64,000 nt of DNA from an uncultured Bacteroides sp. GTDB lineage: Bacteria > Bacteroidota > Bacteroidia > Bacteroidales > Bacteroidaceae. The translations under genes and the position numbers were made by a program. Where the stretch lies: contig NZ_URFY01000003.1 in NCBI RefSeq assembly GCF_900547205.1, positions 62,001 through 126,000 of the forward strand, given 5' to 3'. The notes beneath the pieces are model-generated. The model made no database searches, had not been told where the DNA came from, and was given only the letters and a program-made list of their open reading frames with translations. Each line of letters opens with the position of its first letter. The stretch's first letter is position 1. Positions 19,501 to 26,756 of the stretch are shown here, piece by piece.

Positions 19501-19924
19501 GATTTCCACTTGACACGTCTTGTATTTCATCAACCGGAACGGTAGCAATAGCACCAGTCAAGTGAGCCTTCTTCTGCGTTCCATAACCTACCACGACTAC
19601 TTCATCCAATTGCTGCGCATCTTCTTTCAAAATGATTTTCGCCAGCTTAGGAGAAATAGTAGAAAAACGCTGAGAGATATATCCAATATAAGATATTTCC
19701 ACTTCCTTACCGTCAGGCACACTCAATGTGAAGTTTCCATCCAAATCGGTGATTGTTCCGGTAGTTGTTCCCAATACCTTTACTGCAGCCCCAATGATAG
19801 GTTGTTCGGCTTCATCCAGAACAACCCCTTTGAATGTTTTAGCATTCTGCGCTATTGTCGGCAAAGCCATTACAAAAGCAAGTAGCAAGCTAAAACTAAT
19901 TCTAAGTATATTTTTATGTTTCAT
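16535..19924 (-). CDS. SusC-like TonB-dependent outer-membrane glycan importer
   Basis: 1129 aa with a signal peptide (about 1-25). A carboxypeptidase-regulatory-like domain spans about 30-105 (GVVLDEAEQPIIGAAVKV). It is followed by a TonB-box region LDEVVVVGYGTQKK, the plug (about 115-240) and a 22-strand barrel ending in an aromatic residue (GVNLTF). It imports oligosaccharides using TonB energy. The partner is the downstream SusD-like protein. The glycan is inferred to be an RG-II/pectin fragment from the linked enzymes. Confidence 0.96.
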   Translation of the reverse strand: MKHKNILRISFSLLLAFVMALPTIAQNAKTFKGVVLDEAEQPIIGAAVKVLGTTTGTITDLDGNFTLSVPDGKEVEISYIGYISQRFSTISPKLAKIILKEDAQQLDEVVVVGYGTQKKAHLTGAIATVPVDEIQDVSSGNLSSTLRGLVNGVSVSGGNSRPGESAKISIRQNGALEDIGGTNVTPLYVIDGYIYPTEVKVGNNTVNLGEEAFNNLDPTVVESISVLKDASAAVYGARAANGVVLVTTKKGKLGTPKISYNGTFGITDEVSRPSMLSAYEYGKLWNAVRMGDPTETGIDPLKQLFQQDELMAMKSLNYDLLDKNWKSALTQQHSVNLSGATEKVNYFAGISYFDQGGNLGKLDYNRWNYRAGIDVKISKWLKANVQVSGDYGKKNTPLNQVGGSQNEKDYNTLLTRPYYIPEYVGDYAVAAYGPTNEQVSNIQNYNFSVLQNNGDYKRNMSSNMSVNAGIEYDFGWNKWLKGLKMKFTYSKSINSDKTNDYGTSYELYYLENRAGSGEHLYTPISGADNSLFENTRFLYANGGKLVVNSSSADSEGYLSRSMTRADNYQMNFMATYNRDFGQHSVGALFSIERAEAEAEYLYGSVTDPYEFTTGQSNSVKYTSEAGTTFTRSESGNLSYIGRLNYSYADKYLFEFLFRSDSSTKFAPENYWGFFPSVSAGWVISQESWFNKNVKWVDYLKLRASFGLTGRDNTDAWAWLQTYGTDLDKGPVLGTSPESQAGSRLTMNSRNAAVNRDAHWDKSYKGNIGLDLNVLDNRLSFNIDAYYDWNREMFLNYNASVSSIVGANSAKVNYGKLDTYGAELSVTWRDRIGKDFKYKVQVNTGYSDNKILERDWDPEPTYKSYRKGDRTDQGSWGMQCIGMFRSYQDIDEYFTKNNITSYMGYTKENVRPGMLIYKDVRGARQSDGTYAGPDGIVTYDNDQVQLANRSNPYGMTLNLSAEWKGISLTAQFNASWGGYSFLPTKAFNLGNMGTSANNYHDLEYANMPSFWTTDNMFVYQDVTDAAGNVVVKANRNGLYPNLRWTSVNGVQSSFWRVSGTRIQMNRLTLAYSIPSKYMKIIGIESCRFNVTGQNLLSFCNPYPDNFIDPMTAYGSYPTLRKFTIGVNLTF

Positions 19925-19955
19925 CTTTATTGTATTCTAGATTTTCATTCTCTTT

Positions 19956-21380
19956 TTATTTTAACCAACGCGGGTCACCGCTTCCATGAGCACGCACTTC
20001 AGAAGCACTCGGAGTAAAGTTACCGTTCGCAGGATCAGCAAATCCCGGGTCTACACCATAAGCTGATGTACTCTTATCGCCAGTACTCTGTCCTGTAGTT
20101 TCATTCGTTGGTAAAGCACCATTAAACCAATAACAGTTATTATCACACGTTTTGGTATTATCGGTACGACCGCCGACTATACGTCGGTTAAACTCACCAT
20201 TACAAGAATCAAAGAATATATTCTTACTCAAATTGACCGTATTAGCTTGCCTATTCCAAACGTTTGAATTGAAAGACTGCTGCGTTTTGGATATATTATA
20301 AAATGTATTACTGGTAAATTTCATTGAGCAATTCGTCCATCCGGCTCTAGAAGCTTGTCCACCTGCCACACGCATAAAACGGCCTGTGCTACCAGTTGAG
20401 ACATTGTATAGAGTAGTATTACTCATCTCAAAATCTTTCACAAAAGAACTTTGAGAATTAAAATTGATAAGATCACCATCCTGATACAGTTTGATTAAAC
20501 AATCTCTGATAATGAAATTCTGTATAGCGTAGTTCTTGCCATTAATATTGATGAGATAGTGGCGCACATTCATAATTTCACAAGATTGGAAGGTTATCGG
20601 ATTCGTCATAATACCATAACTATTCATACCCAATATTTCATTTGAAACATCACCGAATTTAAAGAAAGCTCCGCCTGTCACCACATCACAATCAAATTCA
20701 ATAAACTTCAGTGCCACACCGCCACCATTTGTCATAATGGAAGCAGGACCTGTGAAAACGACTTTGGCATGGTCCATTTTATTACCACGCAATTGCACAT
20801 TGTTTATGCCAAAGTTTAAATCACCTGAAATGTAATACGTTCCCCCTGCTGCCAACTCGAAAGCCACTTCCACATCTTTTCCTGTAGTCACAGGATTATT
20901 GGCGAACCATGTAGTCAAATCTGCTCCGTCAGGAATAGCAACTGCTGAAACAAGAGTTGTCCAGATAGCTTCTGAAGACGACATGGCACCTGCGTTATTC
21001 AACTTGTCATTACCTAATGTCTTAATTTCCGCCTTATAATTAGTATCATCCAAAAAAGGGCAAACCACAGCTGCTCCATCTACAATACTATCTTTCACTA
21101 CAGCTACGGGATTCGCAGGGTCATCCACAATATAAAAAGAGAATTGGTATCCCCCCGCTCCCATAATCACAGGCCAAGTAACTTTAACATTATTAGTACC
21201 CGGAAGCTTTGCAAAAACGACTTCGGAGGACTCTGGTGACACTAGTTGAGTGCCCGTCACCCCTCCAGAAAAGGTTTCTTCATCAAAACCATCTCCCGCA
21301 CAAGAGCTAACAGAAAAAATCATCGACAAGCATACGATACTCCCGACAATCATTCTTTTAATCTTCATCTTACTCTTCAT
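19956..21380 (-). CDS. Surface glycan-binding lipoprotein (Fn3 plus DUF4957/DUF5123-type beta-helix)
   Basis: 474 aa, lipobox VSSC. An Fn3-like module (about 55-145) precedes a parallel beta-helix of the DUF4957/DUF5123 type (about 160-440), as found in pectin-locus SGBPs. The tail GVDPGFADPANGNFTPSASEVRAHGSGDPRW resembles the C-terminal segment of pectate-lyase-like beta-helices, but no catalytic lyase set is seen. It is the first gene before susC (31 bp gap), so it may head the operon. An internal ATG five codons in is an alternative start. Confidence 0.85.
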   Translation of the reverse strand: MKSKMKIKRMIVGSIVCLSMIFSVSSCAGDGFDEETFSGGVTGTQLVSPESSEVVFAKLPGTNNVKVTWPVIMGAGGYQFSFYIVDDPANPVAVVKDSIVDGAAVVCPFLDDTNYKAEIKTLGNDKLNNAGAMSSSEAIWTTLVSAVAIPDGADLTTWFANNPVTTGKDVEVAFELAAGGTYYISGDLNFGINNVQLRGNKMDHAKVVFTGPASIMTNGGGVALKFIEFDCDVVTGGAFFKFGDVSNEILGMNSYGIMTNPITFQSCEIMNVRHYLININGKNYAIQNFIIRDCLIKLYQDGDLINFNSQSSFVKDFEMSNTTLYNVSTGSTGRFMRVAGGQASRAGWTNCSMKFTSNTFYNISKTQQSFNSNVWNRQANTVNLSKNIFFDSCNGEFNRRIVGGRTDNTKTCDNNCYWFNGALPTNETTGQSTGDKSTSAYGVDPGFADPANGNFTPSASEVRAHGSGDPRWLK

Positions 21381-21402
21381 AGATTAAATTTTAAATTAAA
21401 CA

Positions 21403-21410
21403 AAAATAAC
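21403..21410 (-). promoter_or_regulatory. Possible -7 box of the SGBP-susC-susD operon
   Basis: Minus-strand TATTTTTG, 22 nt upstream of the SGBP start. The best TTTG upstream is only 14 nt away, a poor -33 fit, as expected if the promoter needs an activator. Confidence 0.3.
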
Positions 21411-21585
21411 ACATAATATCTTCAAATTCTAAAATCCTTCACATTAAGACGCATGGATGAAAAATATGTAATCACTTAGATAGAAATAAATCTTATGATT
21501 CATTATTTTTTTATTCATATATAAACAGGACGTTTCTTCTGCGAAATTGTAATCACACACGAAGAATGAAAATTAAGATATTTGA

Positions 21586-22512
21586 TTATTTTTCATTTTT
21601 GTTGTGGCCTAAAGAGATGCTTACTCCCTGAAACACCTCTTTCAAATACTTTATATTTGTCCCATAATTCTTCTTCACATTCCTCACATCATCTTTATCG
21701 CGTGAGCGTTCCACTACCAACCAGCCGCTCCACCCCATCTTGTCGAGTGTCCGCTTCACCTTATTCATATCCAACCGTTGGTTATAAGGAAGAGTCACCC
21801 CATCCGTATCCGTACAGTGAATCTGGCAAATTCTCTTTTTCCCGAGCATCTTGAGTTCTTTGCACAAATCTCTTCCATTCTCCAATGCATTCTGAAATTT
21901 AAAGTAGATTTTGATGCCGGGGGAATTAATCTCCTTCAATAGTTTTACCTCCCCTTTTGCATCCAGCTGGGTTTCAATGCCAATCACTACTCCTTCGGAA
22001 GCAGCCATGTCTCCCACTGTTTTCAAGCGTGCCACCACTTTTGCACGAAGTCCCGGCTCTTTCTCCCAACCGGCCTTTATCCCTCCCAACGGAAGAAAAG
22101 CTACTTTGGCATTCATCACTTTCATTGCATTCAGGCAGTCACCGACCAATTCTTTATAATTGGCACGTTCCAGAAAAGACTGTCCGTAGAAGCCGGACAT
22201 GGCGATAGACGGAACTTCCAAACGGTACCTCTGTGCCGTTTCACGAAACAGTTGTTGGAAATGAGGTTCGCGCAGTTTGTTGTCGAACATCTCTCTTTTG
22301 CCCAGACTGCCCATGTCCAACTCCACACCATCCCCATTCAGTTCGTGCACCAATTGGAAGGAGCCAATCTTCTGACGCTTCAGAATCATCCAGTCACATA
22401 CGGCAATCTTATATCGCTGTTCACCCTGCTGCGTGGCAGCAACGGCCAATAAAGGGAAACATTCCACTGCAATCAGTATCCAAAGGATATGCTTTACTAA
22501 ACTCTTTTTCAT
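21586..22512 (-). CDS. Secreted TIM-barrel sugar isomerase/epimerase-like protein
   Basis: 308 aa. It belongs to the xylose-isomerase-like/AP-endonuclease-2 TIM-barrel family: GVELDMGS, VPSIAMSGFYGQSF, GIETQLDA, QIHCTDTDG and WLVVERSRD align with the metal-ligand strands. It has an N-terminal signal-like segment (about 1-26), so it seems to work in the periplasm, unlike most family members. It stands between the pectin locus and the GH92 terminator. The substrate is not evident. Confidence 0.75.
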   Translation of the reverse strand: MKKSLVKHILWILIAVECFPLLAVAATQQGEQRYKIAVCDWMILKRQKIGSFQLVHELNGDGVELDMGSLGKREMFDNKLREPHFQQLFRETAQRYRLEVPSIAMSGFYGQSFLERANYKELVGDCLNAMKVMNAKVAFLPLGGIKAGWEKEPGLRAKVVARLKTVGDMAASEGVVIGIETQLDAKGEVKLLKEINSPGIKIYFKFQNALENGRDLCKELKMLGKKRICQIHCTDTDGVTLPYNQRLDMNKVKRTLDKMGWSGWLVVERSRDKDDVRNVKKNYGTNIKYLKEVFQGVSISLGHNKNEK

Positions 22513-22588
22513 TATTGTCTTATTTTATACGCGGTTTGTATAATAGACGGATAACGAGAGCATTTGTAACCGTTTGCTTTGCACAGAA

Positions 22589-22630
22589 TAAAAAATGGGC
22601 TGCCGAACTAATTAAGAAGTCCGGCAGCCC
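22589..22630 (-). terminator. Terminator after GH92
   Basis: Minus-strand RNA: GGGCUGCCG pairs with CGGCAGCCC (9 bp, extended inward by an AACT/AGTT pairing), followed by AUUUUUUA. It closes the GH130-GH92 operon before the isomerase-like gene. Confidence 0.8.
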
Positions 22631-22669
22631 TGTCAACCCAAAAACGATACCTATGAAACACTGTGTGTG

Positions 22670-24943
22670 TTACTTCAAATCAAACAATATGCGTTGACCA
22701 TGAACAAGTTCATCATGTGTGATGCGATATTTGTTGAAGTTCTTACCGTTCAATAACACTTTATTAATATAGAGTGTTTCGGGATTCGTACGATTACTTT
22801 CAATCACTAATTCCTTTTCTTTATACCATTTTGGATCAAGACGGATGGTAACCTTATTAAATACCGGAGTGGTCAGCGTATATTCGGGCACTCCCGGACA
22901 GTCGGGATAGAAACCAATCATATTGAAGATAGCCCAAGAGGACATTGTTCCCGTGTCGTCATTTCCGGGAATGCCGTCCGGCTTGGTGGTGAAATACTTT
23001 TCCAACAGGCGTTGCGTCTCTTTCTGCGTGCGCCATTCTTCTCCTTTAAAGTAAGAGAACAGGTGCGGATAGGCAATATCGGGTTCATTTGCCGGGTCGT
23101 AAAGACCTTCGTCAAACACCATTTGCAGCTTATTGATAAACGGCTTCTTACCGCCCATCAATTTAGCCAGTCCATACACATCGTGCGGCACGTAGAACGA
23201 ATAGTTCCACGCACTACCTTCGTGGAAACCGGGATTCGGCTCAAAGTTCTCCCCTTGTCGCGGATTGAACGGAGTGTAGAATGTGCCGTCCGGCAGAATC
23301 GGGCGGAAGGTTCCGAACTCTTTGCTATAATAATGTTTATAGCCCAACGAACGTTTGTAGAACATCTCGGCATCCTTCTTCTTTCCCAAAGCATCGGCAA
23401 AACGTGACAGTGCGTAATCGGCTATGTAATACTCTAACGCATGAGATACGGAATTGTCATACTGTTCGCGAAGGGGCACATAACCTTTCGACATATAATC
23501 GTCATTGTCCGGGCGCATCAGGTTCTCCGCTCCCGGCAGCGTGGCCGATTTGTACATTGCTTCGTAAGCCAGGTCTACGTCAAAGTCGCGCAATCCTTTC
23601 ATCCACGTATCCACAATTACCGGGATGCTCGGGTCACCTTCCATCGTCAGCGTCTCTCTTCCGTAGAGTTCCCATTTCGGCAGCCAGCCATGTTCGCGAT
23701 ACATATCGAGCATCGTACGCACCATTTCCATCTGACGCTCCGGATACACCAGTGTCAGCAATTGATGTACATTCCGGTAGGTATCCCAAAGAGAAAACAC
23801 GGTATACCGGTCGCCCTTCGTTGTCAGAATCTTGTCGCTTTCCATTGCGGGATATTCTCCGTTCACATCTTGCAGGATATTGGGATGAATGAGCAGATGA
23901 TAGAGTGCCGTGTAGAATACCGTTTTCTGCGCATCGGTTCCTCCTTCTACGGTGATTCGGGACAGGTCATCGTTCCATTTGGCACGCGCTTCTGCCAGCA
24001 CCTTATCGAAGTCTTTGCCTGCCTGCTCGCGATCCAGATTCAACCGGGCATTCTCCGTACTGACGAAAGAAACTCCCATTTGAACTTCTACTTGTTCCCC
24101 CTCTTCGGTGTCGAAAGAAAAGTAAGCGCCTACATCGTCGCCGGCTATTTCTTTTCCGTAGCGGGTGTAGAGTTTATACTTTCCGTTGTCGGGGTCCCAT
24201 TGGGCTTCCACACCTGTCATGGGGCGTTGTTTCTTCCAGTAACCCGCAGTTGTGGGAGTCTTTTTTACCCTCATCACAAAATAAATGGGGAACACAGCTT
24301 GAGGATTGTAACAGAATGTGCCGAGCAGTTTCATTCCTTCTATTTCGTTTTCGCTGACACGGCGAAGCATCGCACCGGTTTCATTCGTCAACCCTTCGCC
24401 CAGATTCAACAAGATATGGCTTTTGCCTTTGGGGAAGGTGAAGCGTGCCACACTCGAACGCGGAGTAGCCGAGACTTCCGTCTTTACGTTATACTTTGTC
24501 AGATAATTGGAGTAATATCCGGGCGAAGCCTGTTCGTCCTTATACTTACTGCCATATTCTTTGTAATCCACGTTCAGCTCTCCGGTAGTGGGCATCAGCA
24601 ACAAAGAGCCCAATTCCGGGCAACCTACGCCACTCAGATTGACATGGGCATATCCGGTGAAGAAGCAGTTGGTGTGTTCATAAGGGGTGGACCACCAACG
24701 GGCATCTTTATCATACTTATTGTCGGAAGACCCCATCACATTGAAAGGAACCACGGACATCATGCCGTTCGGAGAAATAGCTCCCGGATTCGTCGTCCCG
24801 TAATTGGTTGTTCCGATGAAGGGGTCTACATAATCTATTAAAAGATTTTTCTTCGTATCCGAAGGAGGGCTTCCCACTTGGCCCGCATAGGAAACGGGGA
24901 GAAGCGTGAAAGCAAGTGTGTAAGTTAATAGTGTACGTTTCAT
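22670..24943 (-). CDS. GH92 alpha-mannosidase
   Basis: 757 aa, signal peptide about 1-21. It has clear GH92 features: DYVDPFIGTTNYG at the N terminus, LLNLGEG, SLWDTYRNVHQLLTLVYPE in the (alpha/alpha)6 domain, EGSAWNYSFYVPHD, and GNDDTGTMSSWAIFNMIGFYPDCPG near the C terminus, which holds calcium and catalytic residues. These exo-enzymes remove alpha-mannose with inversion. It follows GH130 by 8 bp, so the two are co-transcribed. The pair resembles B. thetaiotaomicron BT1032/BT1033 (from memory) and points to mannoside, not pectin, substrates. Confidence 0.94.
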   Translation of the reverse strand: MKRTLLTYTLAFTLLPVSYAGQVGSPPSDTKKNLLIDYVDPFIGTTNYGTTNPGAISPNGMMSVVPFNVMGSSDNKYDKDARWWSTPYEHTNCFFTGYAHVNLSGVGCPELGSLLLMPTTGELNVDYKEYGSKYKDEQASPGYYSNYLTKYNVKTEVSATPRSSVARFTFPKGKSHILLNLGEGLTNETGAMLRRVSENEIEGMKLLGTFCYNPQAVFPIYFVMRVKKTPTTAGYWKKQRPMTGVEAQWDPDNGKYKLYTRYGKEIAGDDVGAYFSFDTEEGEQVEVQMGVSFVSTENARLNLDREQAGKDFDKVLAEARAKWNDDLSRITVEGGTDAQKTVFYTALYHLLIHPNILQDVNGEYPAMESDKILTTKGDRYTVFSLWDTYRNVHQLLTLVYPERQMEMVRTMLDMYREHGWLPKWELYGRETLTMEGDPSIPVIVDTWMKGLRDFDVDLAYEAMYKSATLPGAENLMRPDNDDYMSKGYVPLREQYDNSVSHALEYYIADYALSRFADALGKKKDAEMFYKRSLGYKHYYSKEFGTFRPILPDGTFYTPFNPRQGENFEPNPGFHEGSAWNYSFYVPHDVYGLAKLMGGKKPFINKLQMVFDEGLYDPANEPDIAYPHLFSYFKGEEWRTQKETQRLLEKYFTTKPDGIPGNDDTGTMSSWAIFNMIGFYPDCPGVPEYTLTTPVFNKVTIRLDPKWYKEKELVIESNRTNPETLYINKVLLNGKNFNKYRITHDELVHGQRILFDLK

Positions 24944-24951
24944 ACTTTATG

Positions 24952-25926
24952 TCAAATGATACTTGTTCGTTTAGTAAATTCAATTATTTCTTTGATGTAT
25001 CCGAAAGCCATTCCGACTACGGTATCTGCCGCTCCATAATAGACAGCTACGCGTTCACCGTCCTGCAGGGCGGCACAAGGGAACACTACATTGGGCACAT
25101 CGCCCTGAAGTTCATACGGAGCCGCCGGACCGAGCAGGTATTCACGCGTACGGTAGAGCACCTTTTCGGGATGCTCTTTATCGAGTATGGCAGCACCCAT
25201 CGAATAGCGGAAACCGTTGCAAGTGGTGATGACACCGTGATAGAAAAGCAACCAGCCCTCTTCGGTGAGGAAAGGAACCGAGCCCGCCCCTATCTTCGTA
25301 CACTGCCACGCGCTTTCGGGGAAAGGAGTGACTTTCATTACACAACGATGCTCTCCCCAATACTTCATGTCCGGGCTGTAGCTGATGTATATATCACCAA
25401 ACGGTGTATGCCCGTTGTCGCTCGGACGGCTCAACATGGCATACTTGCCATCTATCTTCTGGGGGAAAAGCACGCCGTTGCGGTTGAAGGGCAGAAAGGC
25501 ATTCTCGCATTGATAAAACTCTTCAAAATCGAACGTATAAGCAATGCCGATGGTAGGGCCATGATAGCCGTTGCACCAAGTCACCCAATAACGGTCTTCA
25601 ATCCACGTCACACGGGGGTCGTATTTGTATTCCGACTCTATCATTTCCGTATTGCCCGCCTTGAACCGGATAGGCTCATGGCTGATATCCCAATGGATGC
25701 CGTCTTGGCTGAAACCTGCAAAGATGTTCATCTGCACGGCTTTATTGTCACAGCGGAACACACCGGCAAATCCACCTTTGAAAGGCACCACGGCACTGTT
25801 GAAAATACTATTGGAGGAAGGAATGTGGTAGCGTCCGATGACCGGATTTTGTGAATAACGCCACATTACGTCCGTACATCCGGCAGGGCGCTCTTCCCAA
25901 GGAATTTGAATCTTATCCATAATCAT
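24952..25926 (-). CDS. GH130 beta-mannoside phosphorylase/hydrolase
   Basis: 324 aa, no signal peptide, so cytoplasmic unless exported otherwise. Five-bladed propeller of GH130: NPVIGRYHIPSSNSIFNSAVVPF, EYKYDPRVTWIEDRYWVTWCNGYHGPTIGIA and LLFYHGVITTCNGFRYSMGAAILD are family blocks that hold the catalytic Asp and phosphate-binding His/Arg positions. Members cleave beta-1,2- or beta-1,4-mannosides, often by phosphorolysis. It is the first gene of the GH130-GH92 operon. The choice between phosphorylase and hydrolase cannot be settled by eye. Confidence 0.92.
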   Translation of the reverse strand: MIMDKIQIPWEERPAGCTDVMWRYSQNPVIGRYHIPSSNSIFNSAVVPFKGGFAGVFRCDNKAVQMNIFAGFSQDGIHWDISHEPIRFKAGNTEMIESEYKYDPRVTWIEDRYWVTWCNGYHGPTIGIAYTFDFEEFYQCENAFLPFNRNGVLFPQKIDGKYAMLSRPSDNGHTPFGDIYISYSPDMKYWGEHRCVMKVTPFPESAWQCTKIGAGSVPFLTEEGWLLFYHGVITTCNGFRYSMGAAILDKEHPEKVLYRTREYLLGPAAPYELQGDVPNVVFPCAALQDGERVAVYYGAADTVVGMAFGYIKEIIEFTKRTSII

Positions 25927-26001
25927 TGTTTTTTATATTTTTTATTTTTTTGGTTGTGCAGCAGTTTTATCTTGTTGCATGATTCATTGTACATAAACAA
26001 A

Positions 26002-26034
26002 CAAAAATACTCATTTTTTTAACTCTGCTGCAAA
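26002..26034 (-). promoter_or_regulatory. Promoter of the GH130-GH92 operon
   Basis: Minus-strand TTTG (26034-26031), a 21-nt spacer, then TATTTTTG (26009-26002), about 75 nt before the GH130 ATG. Confidence 0.5.
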
Positions 26035-26330
26035 TAATACAGCCAAAATGAATAAACTACCAACGGTTATTCCTGTTTTTTCATTTTATTAACCTATATT
26101 TTCCACAAAGATACGCTGCCGGATGGGAGAATCCAAAACGAACTGTCGTGTTCGGACGGAATCGGACGGAAATAGATGTTTTAAGACGGAAATAGTTGCT
26201 TGGGGCCGTTATTTCTCTTTCGTTGGCATTCTGCCGGAAAGACAGGCGAAGGGAGGACAAACAGAGCCTGCGTTTACATGAAATGCAGGCTTTGTTTGCT
26301 TCAAATGGACGCTCTATCGGGTGGTTTTAG

Positions 26331-26585
26331 AGACTCTATTTCGGGGGGAAAAAAGCGATTTTCGTGGAACGCATAGTGGAACACTTTCAAGGGTGCGATA
26401 AACAGCTATGCATCAGCAAGATACGAGTGGTTCCCCGAAGGGGCTCCGAACGCTTCGTGGAACCATAATAAATACCAAGATATAAATTATATATTTTAAT
26501 AAAAATATATAGTTCGATTTTTCATTTTTTGAAGATTTTGGGTTGAGTTCACCACAGGGTAACACAGAGTTTCACGGAGTTTTTG
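26331..26585. repeat. Intergenic repeat family A, copy 1
   Basis: About 250 bp, repeated in the same orientation at 57133-57385. The right half, about 100 bp from the GCTCCGAACGCTTCG block through the AT-rich part to GATTTTGGGTTG, is identical in both copies. The left half has scattered changes. It contains a hairpin (GGTTCCCCGAAG with CTTCGTGGAACC), the motif TTCGTGGAACG twice, and ends in a TTCACCACAG segment. No open frame is conserved. Confidence 0.85.
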
Positions 26586-26714
26586 TTGGTAAGCGAGAAT
26601 GGGGAGAAGCTGACGCGCGGGAAGAGTTTGCTCATGAGGAAAGTTCATTCAAACAATAATTCATCAAAGAATTTTATTTATAGTTTTTTATTTCGTAAAT
26701 TCAATGATTTTCTG

Positions 26715-26722
26715 TACATTTG
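26715..26722 (+). promoter_or_regulatory. -7 box of the addAB operon
   Basis: TACATTTG, an exact TAnnTTTG, 34 nt upstream of the addA ATG. The -33 region is T-rich but not clear. Confidence 0.5.
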
Positions 26723-26756
26723 TCATGGATAAAATAAAGAGAAGCATAGAATAAAT

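Larger units (their letters stand above)
25927..26756. other. 830-bp divergent intergenic region
   Basis: Between GH130 (leftward) and addA (rightward). It holds the GH130 promoter, a cluster of short GACGGAA/GACGGAAATAG repeats (about 26156-26206), repeat family A copy 1 (26331-26585) and the addA promoter. I see no gene. Confidence 0.7.

Noticed and set aside
23441..24841. 466-aa open frame opposite GH92
   Set aside because: Composition is that of an antisense shadow of GH92, which has all family motifs.
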